From Hirundichthys speculiger (taxonomy: Eukaryota > Chordata > Actinopteri > Beloniformes > Exocoetidae): a stretch of DNA of 64,000 nt. The position numbers and the translations under genes were made by a program. Shown here piece by piece: positions 57,517 through 64,000 of the stretch; position 1 is the first letter of the stretch; every line of letters begins with the position of its first letter. The notes below the pieces were generated by a model, which did no database searches, was not told where the DNA came from, and saw nothing but the letters and a program-made list of their open reading frames with translations. Location: positions 434,501 through 498,500 of the forward strand of contig JAGFBZ010000852.1 in the NCBI GenBank assembly GCA_018398805.1. The letters are read 5' to 3'.

Positions 57517-59426
57517 TTACATTTCAGAGACAGAGAGGTACAAAAGCATGTTAGTAGGCCACATGTAGTGTGCATGTGGTTTCTCTGTCTGGATAACTGA
57601 ATACACAATGTCCTCATCGTCATCATCCTCATCCTCATCATCACTTAAATGTGCATTGTTCTGAGAGTCCTCATCATTCTGGCACTGGCTGCCACACTGA
57701 CAGAGATCTGTGCAGGTCAAGTTCAAGTTCTCGCAGAAGAACAGTCTGCTTTGCACTGGCATCTGACCATCTCCACGATGGCTTTTGAAGCTGGGAGAAC
57801 ATCTGTGGTAGTAGGTTTCAGCTGGCCATCTGCGTCTTTGAAGTACCCATTCTCCAGGGGATCCAACTGTGCATCCTGGTGTGCGATGGCTGCCTGTCCC
57901 CACACCCGTGCCTGGATGTGGACTCTCAGGATGTGTTGCTTCAAAGCCCCGATTGTTGGGGGTAGCTTGTCACTCTCCGCCATATGTTTGGTAAACAGGT
58001 GCCAACGCATTTCTGGGATCGTCTTGATGGTGATGCCCTTGGGTGCGTATGCTGCACATACGAATCCTGCCAGCGTTGACAGCAAGCCATCAGTCACTTC
58101 TTCTTCCAGCATTTGCAGCGCATTGATGACATCCTCATCAGTTCGGAGATACGCCTGGAGCCGAAGGTTGCAATGCTCTTCCTGATCACCTGTGCTGCTT
58201 TGTAGATTGTCTTCATGTTTTTCTCATCGTCATCAGCTGTCATTGCATCGTGAACCATCTCTTCGTCACATGCTTCTGGAGTAGATTACTGCTGACTTCC
58301 TGCGTTTTTTTTGTCGAATAGATTTCAGATGTGGCAAATCTGTGAGAATCCTTTCTTTCAGCCACTTCCTGTTGAATGAAGGTACATGGTTTTCCAAGGA
58401 TTCTGAACCAAGCATATTGACATATGTGGTTTCAATATCGTCCATGGAGAGGTATGCTTGGTTTTCTGTCTCCACATCAATAAGGTTGACCAGCTCAAGC
58501 AGGCATGCCCTCTGCAGTACGGTTCCTTGACTGGTACTTGTACCCCTGCCGGAACTAGGTTCTCTGAGAACATGGAAGACATGTGTACTCCAACAGTCTT
58601 TGTGGTATCGCACATCAATTGCATGTGCATCTTCCTCTGAGATGCTGGTGCTCAGCCTTGTTTTTAGTGCAGGATTTTGGGACTTTTCCACAGCGTTCTT
58701 TAGAGTCTTACCAGCATTGTCACTTCTGACCTTGAAGAGCTGTTCGCCATTGTATTCTTGGCAGAAGAAGCAAAGCTGCTTGTCTAATGGAGTCGTTCGG
58801 GACCTTGTGAATGGTGGGGAAGAATCTGATGTTGAGCAGCCTGGCTCAGCAAGCTCTGTGCTTCCTCTCTTCTGTCCACGCTTCTTGGCAGTGTATTGGC
58901 CTGTACATATTGCATGAGTATACCGGTCTCTTGCACGTTGTATTTGGTCCTTGTTGGTGGCATTCGAGTGACAAGAGCGATGCCAGACAGCACCATGTGC
59001 ATGCAGTGTCTGCGGTGTGGAGTTCTGCAATTGTCTTTGGATGTTAACAAAGTCTCCATCACTCAGGTTGGCCCTCTCTTGAACAATCTCCAGTATATGC
59101 TCATATGAGGTGATTCTGGGATTCTGAACCAGGATTCCCTTTCTGGCATCATCTGACGGACAGAGGATGCACTGCTTCCAGTCAATGGACTCGTGGGGTT
59201 GTCTGCTGCCACCCAGAGGCACTTGGGATTTGTCACTCATCATTCTAGCATGCAAAGACAGAGATAACACCACGTCATCAATTGCAGTCATGAAATGAAT
59301 TACATGAATAACATGTGCATCCAATACACTCCTCTTTTCCTCCAAGCATCCATAATCAATGTTAATAATGCAGCTGTATTGAGAACATTCAAGCAATGGA
59401 ACAGAGCAAGTACAGTTTCTGGTCAA
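57517..59426 (-). pseudogene. Decayed gene for a cysteine-rich protein with two CxxC-HxxC modules and a C-terminal CXC-like motif
   Basis: The 5' part (59426-58266, 386 codons; a likely start is the Met pair at codons 62-63, near 59243) has two modules of similar design: C86-x2-C89 with H149-x2-C152, and C219-x2-C222 with H275-x2-C278. A basic end KSIRQKKRRKS follows. After a frame break near 58260, 58200-57723 contains TIKTIPEMRWHLFTKHMAES and a tryptophan-glycine stretch. It ends VRCQCKADCSSA, then after another shift LTCTDLCQCGSQCQND and an acidic tail. The C-terminus resembles a tesmin/TSO1 CXC motif (C-x-C, C-x-C). I believe related long unnamed proteins exist in fish and cnidarians; this copy seems to lack their middle. 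No transposase motif was recognised. Function unknown; it may be the transposase or a partner. Confidence 0.6.
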
Positions 59427-59519
59427 AGACAGCCCATTTATTTTGGTACCATTGGACTCCTCACCCCTGAAAATGTAGTTTTAGGTGTTAACATCAACGC
59501 TCAGTGACATTTAGAACTT

Positions 59520-59666
59520 GAGATATGGACAAATATGCATTTTCCGGCAGCCATTTTGAAAAATCCAAGATGGCCGCTATGTGGATACCTGTGCAAATGG
59601 AAACATTGGTTTTCTGATTGCTTATACCATCTAGTTTTCAAAAATGTATAGTTTTCAAAATCCCCA
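59520..59666 (-). repeat. Right terminal inverted repeat (well-kept part)
   Basis: Reverse complement of 57148-57292 with few differences (for example GGCCATCTTGG here against GGCCATTTGG on the left). Confidence 0.9.
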
Positions 59667-60746
59667 AGAAAATCCGACAAAAATACACAACATAACTGAT
59701 TATATAACTAAGATCATTACATCAATACTATGAACAAAATCAAAAATAGTTTGGACTCTTTAAATGAACAGATATTTATTTTTTCCAATGAATAACTATT
59801 GGCAAGCCTCTCAAACATTTTCTTAAAGCTATCAAACAAACCTATTTGATATCTCACATTAACTTAAATAAGGTTCATTACTGACTGATATAAAAAACAT
59901 AAAGGCTCCTTGAACTGATGGAAATACATGCATCAGAATTACAAACTGAAAAGGATTAACATTTAAAGGATTTTGGCTTGTGTTCCATTTAAATTAATAC
60001 CTTTGATTAAAGTAAATGAGGTTCAGTGATTTTTAGTTTTTTTTTTTTTTTTTTTTTTATCTCATGGAAGCTTTAGATGAGATATGAAAGAGAGCAGACG
60101 GGTGACTGCTGCTTGCTTGCGCACGTTAGCACTAGCTCATGTTAGCGCGATTTCAAAACTCCATGGAAGCGATTGTTATGTTGTAGGTGGCTGATCAGGT
60201 TTTACGTATTAAAGCTTGTGCTTCTCTCCTCGTAGAATTCGCTTGGAGGATTTGTCACAAATAACCAGTAAACTATCTTCTTCTGAAACTGTAACAAAGT
60301 TTCATACCATCGCTGCCATGTTTGTTGTCATCAGCGCTGTGCTGCAGGCTGCATTCAAGGTGTAATGTAAATTCCAACGTTCCCTCGTTTGCTAGTCGTT
60401 TTTTCAGCCTTTTCTATTTTTTTTCTTTTTTATGTGTAACATGTGGAAGAATACTGCAAATATTGATTCAAGTTAGCAACTACTAAAATTATGACCCAGT
60501 TAACAAGTTGTTTTCTGGCATGAGGGGGTATTCTTGATTTTCCTGATTGAGATATTGTTTTTCTGATTATGCCGACGTTACTTGAATATAACATTCACTG
60601 CCGGTCATTCAAGGCTCAGAGGGAGCGAGGCACTGCTGTGTTGACAAATATATATATGTTATCGAGGCTATTTGTTGTGATATCGGACTTATCGGAATGA
60701 CGTCATAATTTCCTGTTATCGGCCCGATAGTTATTGTGCACCCCTA

Positions 60747-60976
60747 ACTGGGCTGAAACCACGATGCATCGCCTTGTAAAAGCTTTGCATCGGTAAAATC
60801 CGATGTTATTATATATATTTACAATTATTTTCATTCAATTCACTTCCTTTATTATATGTCAGCCGTTAAATTCTCACGACTGGACTGTTTATTGTGGAAC
60901 GACAATACACTCTGATTCACCTACTCACAGTCACCACAAGGCGTCACTAGTCACTGAACATCAACAACCGGGCAAT
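60747..60976 (+). other. Outer-element interior
   Basis: Carries GATGCATCG-type repeats resembling the text at 56940-56995. No gene recognised. Confidence 0.4.
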
Positions 60977-60984
60977 GATGCCAA

Positions 60985-61444
60985 CATAGGCGTAGTTTGA
61001 CTTTTGCGTCGGGGGGGCAAAAATTGTTAAGCACTTTCAACAAACGGGCGCACTCTCACGCGAACCGGCGCGCATGCACGCGAACCGGCGCGCATGCACA
61101 CATATGTGCAAACTCACGCGCACATGATGGCACACAAGATACACTCACCACGAAACCATGAAGTCCAAGACTAGATGATGTTCAAAACCAGTAGTTGCAA
61201 CAGGATACAGTACACAATAGATGTTATAAATGTTAATGTTAATGATGTTAAATGTATTAAGAAACAAAATATAACACGATTCATTTAACTGTCACAATAT
61301 ACTGCAGTTTATTTTGGACTTAAAAAAAACATTACGGTCAAAATCATTTATTTATTTTTGCCAGTTCATTGACAATGCAATTACATATTTCAGCCACCAG
61401 GGGGAGCATTGCTCCCCCTGCCCCCCCCGCAAACTCCGCCCATG
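60985..61444. mobile_element. hAT-type MITE (460 bp) with perfect 8-bp duplication
   Basis: It starts CATAGGCGTAGTTTGACTTT and ends GCAAACTCCGCCCATG, with inverted ends. It is bordered by gatgccaa on both sides (60977-60984 and 61445-61452). G-run and C-run segments sit just inside the ends. It contains a 20-bp direct repeat, CGCGAACCGGCGCGCATGCA, in two copies near 61060-61099. Confidence 0.92.
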
Positions 61445-61452
61445 GATGCCAA

Positions 61453-61807
61453 CCGCCTCAAGAAGAAGAAGAAAAACATCCAGACTACTCCAGTCAACAA
61501 ATACATGTGTTAAAGTAGGTTACCAGTAAACATAGCAGACGACGAACAACAAATTCATAGTTTACCGAGCCATATCATGCATTGGATTCACTTCATGCTA
61601 CTAGTAGCTCCAGCAGCGCTAACAACACACAACACCCAGGCATCAGTAATTTTTTAAAACTCTGCTGGGTGGAAACTGCCTGTGCCAAGGTAATAACTAA
61701 AGCCATCGCTTTAATTAAAAAAATAAAATAAAATAAAAACTTAAAAAAGGACATTTGTCTGAAGTCTTCTGTTATGATAATGGCGAGGCTGGTGTTATTT
61801 ATGTAGG
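61453..61807 (+). other. Outer-element interior before the LTR element
   Basis: Possible hAT transposase remnant text (about 61670-61715), then an AAAAT-rich run at 61721-61750. No intact gene. Confidence 0.4.
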
Positions 61808-63193
61808 TGTAACCCTGTGAAAATCTTCACTAGTGTTAAAATGTTTAAAAAGATAATATCGTGTTAAAACCTTTATTTAAAAAGTTAAAACAGTAATAAA
61901 TGTGTTTTAAAATTGTTTAAAAATACTTTGAGGTTTACTGTGAAGTTTCATTTTATTGTGAAGAAACTCTGGGTGAAATAGGAAGTACTATTTGGAAAGA
62001 GGGCATAATCCTGGCCTGTCATTGGTCAAAAGTGTGATTGGCGGGTGGCAGACAGGAAGTGAGAGTGAGAATGTGTGAGTGCGCAGTAGCTTGACAAGGA
62101 AAAGAGAAACCGAACCGGCGGAGGACGAGACACCTGGCGAGTAGCGTGTAATTGTTAATTGTAGCCGTGTAGTTTCAGTGTCTAGGAGTTTGTCGGCTTG
62201 ACATTCTGGGACTGATAACTGAGCGAGACTGTGAGCAACTAGAGACACTTCAAGTCGGAGTTTCTGTGTCGTTGTGAACGGGTTGGAGTTGGAGACGTCG
62301 GAGTTAGCATTCGCTAGCACAGTGAGTGTTTATGACTGCCGCCGCCGCGCTGTGGAGCTAGACCAGCTGCCGCTGTAAGCAGAGGATCGCCGTTTCTTCT
62401 CGGACTGGGAGGATTCGTCTGGGGCATTGCCAGTGTGCCGGGTCGTCGGTCGGATTGGACGCTCTGTGGACCACCTGTGGATTTCACCGCACTCAAGCTT
62501 CGTGATTCAGGCCTGCAACGTGGTTTGTTTTGGGGTTTGCCGGCTGTGTGTGGTGTGTGCATGTGGTGTGGGCCCACTGAATGTGAGTTAGTACAGAGAG
62601 AAAGTAAATATTTGAGTGTATAAAAGGTATTTTCAAGTAACTTAAGAGCTATTTTATTTTATTTTGAGGAGAAATTTAATTCAAACTAACTTTATTTACA
62701 CTTTGAAAGCAAATTCCTTAAAACTTCAAAGGTTAATTTAATTTAAACTTAAAACACAAGTCCCTTCAAACTTAAAAGCTATCCTAAAATTTAAAGGGTG
62801 ATTTCCTAAAACTAAAAAGGGTTTTCTTGAAACTTAAAGGGTAATAGTTTACATTTTAGGAGTACTGTGAACCTGATTATTTTGTGTGTTTAATTATTTC
62901 TGGTTATAAAAGAAAGAAACAAAGACTTTAAACTAATTTTTCATATGTGTGTGTTTGTGACATTTATGTGAGTAAATAATTGATTGTTGCTTTTCTAAAA
63001 CTGAGTCTGGTGTATTGTTTCTCTTTCATTCTTGAGCTAAGTGTGCTAAGAGTAGGTATTTACCTGAGGTTTTCCAATGCTAGTTAAGTCAGGTTATTAA
63101 CACAACATTAAAGATACCTTATCGTTAAACATTAATACATTTATTTACGAACTCAGGGCCCCTCTCTGCTGTACTCGGGAGAAGTGGGCTACA
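61808..63193 (+). repeat. 5' LTR of a gypsy-type retrotransposon with PNMA-like gag
   Basis: I place the LTR from TGTAACCCTGTGAAAATCTT (61808) to GAAGTGGGCTACA (63193), 1386 bp, with TGTA...TACA inverted ends. The right edge is fixed by the primer binding site five bases later. The left edge is inferred from the matching terminal tetranucleotides, since the second LTR is outside the window. Confidence 0.6.
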
Positions 63194-63198
63194 TAAAA

Positions 63199-63216
63199 TG
63201 GAGGCACCGCTGGGAT
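63199..63216 (+). other. Primer binding site, tRNA-Thr type
   Basis: TGGAGGCACCGCTGGGAT is complementary to CCA plus the 3' end of vertebrate tRNA-Thr (AGU isoacceptor, as I recall it) over 18 bases. Its place just after a TACA end marks the start of the internal region of an LTR retrotransposon. Confidence 0.8.
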
Positions 63217-63356
63217 CAATAAAAAAGAAATAATAATAGAAAAAAAAAAAAAAAGAAGGGATAAACTTGTGTTTCTAACCTAATTTAAACAAAAGTAACC
63301 AAAACAAGTTACATTCAGTGTAACAGTTTTATTTGAGAGCATCCAAGGTTGTCACA

Positions 63357-64000
63357 ATGTATGGGAACAAGCTGAAGAACTGGTGCCGGGGTGAGAGCTT
63401 AGAAGCTTAGAAGAGAGCCACGCTTTGCTGACCATCGTCCCTGAGAATACAGAAATAACAGAAATAGAAGAGACATTACAAACTGTAAAATGTTTGGGAC
63501 GCGTACGAGTGAGAGGAAGAATGCTTAATGAAAGTGGAGATGCACTATTAGTGCTTTGTGAGTGCAAAGAAAAAATCACAGATGTGGATGTACCGCCTAC
63601 AGTATTGAGCATGGATAAACAAACAGAATGGCCAATTTGCACTGTCACTGAAAGTTCAGGATCTGACGGAGATTTTAACCTGAAACTTAATGCTTTGCTG
63701 CAGGCAGAAGGAAAGTCTATGGAAGACGTGCAGGCTTTGCTGTCTCCACCGCCCGTCTCACATACTGAAGCCATTCTTCGTGCTGTCGGCGACCTGTTCG
63801 ATAAATCAGCTAAGCCATCAGTGGAAAGTGGAGGATACCGTCGGCTGCGGATCTTCTCAGGTACTGTACCTACTCCGGCTGGAGAGGAACAATTCGACCA
63901 CTGGTTGGAGCAAGCCTACCTGATGGTAGAAGAAAGTGAGGGTTCTGCAAAAGATAAGAGGAGGAGGATAATGGATAATGGAAAGTTTAAAGGGGCCAGC
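63357..64000 (+). pseudogene. PNMA-like gag of a gypsy-type retrotransposon, partial at the window end
   Basis: From ATG at 63357 the protein starts [17 protein letters not shown], like the first residues of PNMA proteins (W-C-R-G), and then meets TAG at 63408. An 8-bp tandem duplication (agcttaga twice, about 63397-63412) lies at this spot and the frame shifts. From 63422 to the window end the frame is open and contains the RRM-like N-lobe text ([20 protein letters not shown]), a hinge with [15 protein letters not shown], and the capsid start [20 protein letters not shown] with [12 protein letters not shown]. Vertebrate PNMA genes derive from a gag of this class. With an LTR and primer site upstream this is an element, not a host gene. 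Whether pol follows cannot be seen. Confidence 0.8.

Larger units (their letters stand above)
57103..59703 (-). mobile_element. Unclassified DNA transposon with long terminal inverted repeats, carrying a cysteine-rich protein gene
   Basis: Inverted repeats of about 190 bp bound this element. The inner 145 bp (57148-57292 against 59520-59666) are nearly identical, including AGCAATCAGAAAACCAATGT and CAAAATGGCTGCCGGAAAAT; the outer 45 bp are more worn. Extreme ends appear to be GTCAG at 57103 and CTGAT at 59696-59700. The empty site in the related hAT copy at 11974-11992 places the junctions here. The duplication is A/T-only and short (TTA or TATA like), too worn to measure. The only cargo is a decayed minus-strand gene (57517-59426). 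The superfamily is not recognised. Confidence 0.75.
57012..60746 (+). mobile_element. hAT-type element, family 'TGCACGATAACT', copy 2, split by a TIR element
   Basis: It starts TAGGGATGCACGATAACTG and ends GATAGTTATTGTGCACCCCTA. Flanking 8-mers aatgggtt and actgggct match at six of eight positions. Without the 2.6-kb insertion (about 57103-59703) it is about 1.13 kb and aligns along its length with the uninterrupted copy at 11895-12843. The outer part has a T-run at about 60039-60058. Confidence 0.85.
56909..61807 (+). mobile_element. Outer hAT-like element, interrupted several times; far end not seen
   Basis: TAGGGATAGGCATTTTATCC at 56909 resembles a hAT end, followed by GTGCATCGATGCG and GTGCATCGGATTAG. 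After the nested hAT, the text resumes with ACGATGCATCGCC and TTTGCATCGGTAAAATCCGA (60759-60805). Around 61670-61715 one frame reads WVETACAKVITKAIA, which looks like hAT transposase N-terminal text. The matching end must lie beyond the LTR element at 61808 and is outside the window, so the unit is inferred. Confidence 0.45.

Overview
This window looks like a gene-poor stretch of a teleost fish genome, probably a spiny-rayed fish. I found no intact host gene. The evidence is the transposon content: a gmr1-like Ty3/Gypsy element, a gypsy-type element with a PNMA-like gag, L1- and RTE-type LINE remnants, Tc1 remnants of the kind common in fish, many short hAT elements, and tRNA-derived SINEs. 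Almost every open frame over 60 codons is either chance or a transposon remnant. The species cannot be told from the sequence.

Layout. 1-14 kb: A/T-rich intergenic DNA with a repeat of the 'GGCGGAGGTC' family (1731, again at 7438 and 24442), a hAT-type MITE (2898-3660), a Tc1 remnant (about 3990-4735), a TA-flanked MITE (4745-5399), a truncated hAT (7798-8905), a LINE fragment with an RT FADD box (8938-9560), a second Tc1 with both ends (10782-11739) and a hAT-type element (11895-12843). 14-32.7 kb: more hAT elements, several with 8-bp target duplications, one holding a second hAT MITE and a SINE (18721-20119). This part also has a 25-bp minisatellite, a 96-bp hairpin, LINE RT pieces and PIF/Harbinger-like MITEs with TTA duplications. 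32.7-49.8 kb: a roughly 1-kb minisatellite of about 51 20-bp units (34457-35483), a SINE split by a MITE, an L1 remnant split by a BED-finger hAT, a retroviral env remnant split by another BED-finger hAT (43063-44081), and a 5'-truncated L1 3' end with 12-bp target duplications.

49.8-55.7 kb holds the best preserved element: a full-length LTR retrotransposon on the minus strand (49820-55664). Its 616-bp LTRs look identical, its 5-bp duplications (tgcca) are perfect, it has a tRNA-Leu primer site and a polypurine tract, and its 1411-codon frame runs gag (with a SCAN-like capsid segment), protease, integrase, reverse transcriptase. Integrase before RT is the gmr1 order. One frameshift cuts off RNase H.

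56.9-64 kb is a stack of insertions. A hAT-like outer element (from about 56909) contains a second hAT (57012-60746). That one contains a roughly 2.6-kb element with long terminal inverted repeats (about 57103-59703) carrying a decayed, unrecognised cysteine-rich protein gene. An empty copy of the host hAT at 11895-12843 supports this boundary. A 460-bp MITE (60985-61444) and the LTR and PNMA-like gag of another gypsy-type element (61808 to the window end) sit in the same outer block. The 57-60 kb element is the best candidate for an undescribed system.
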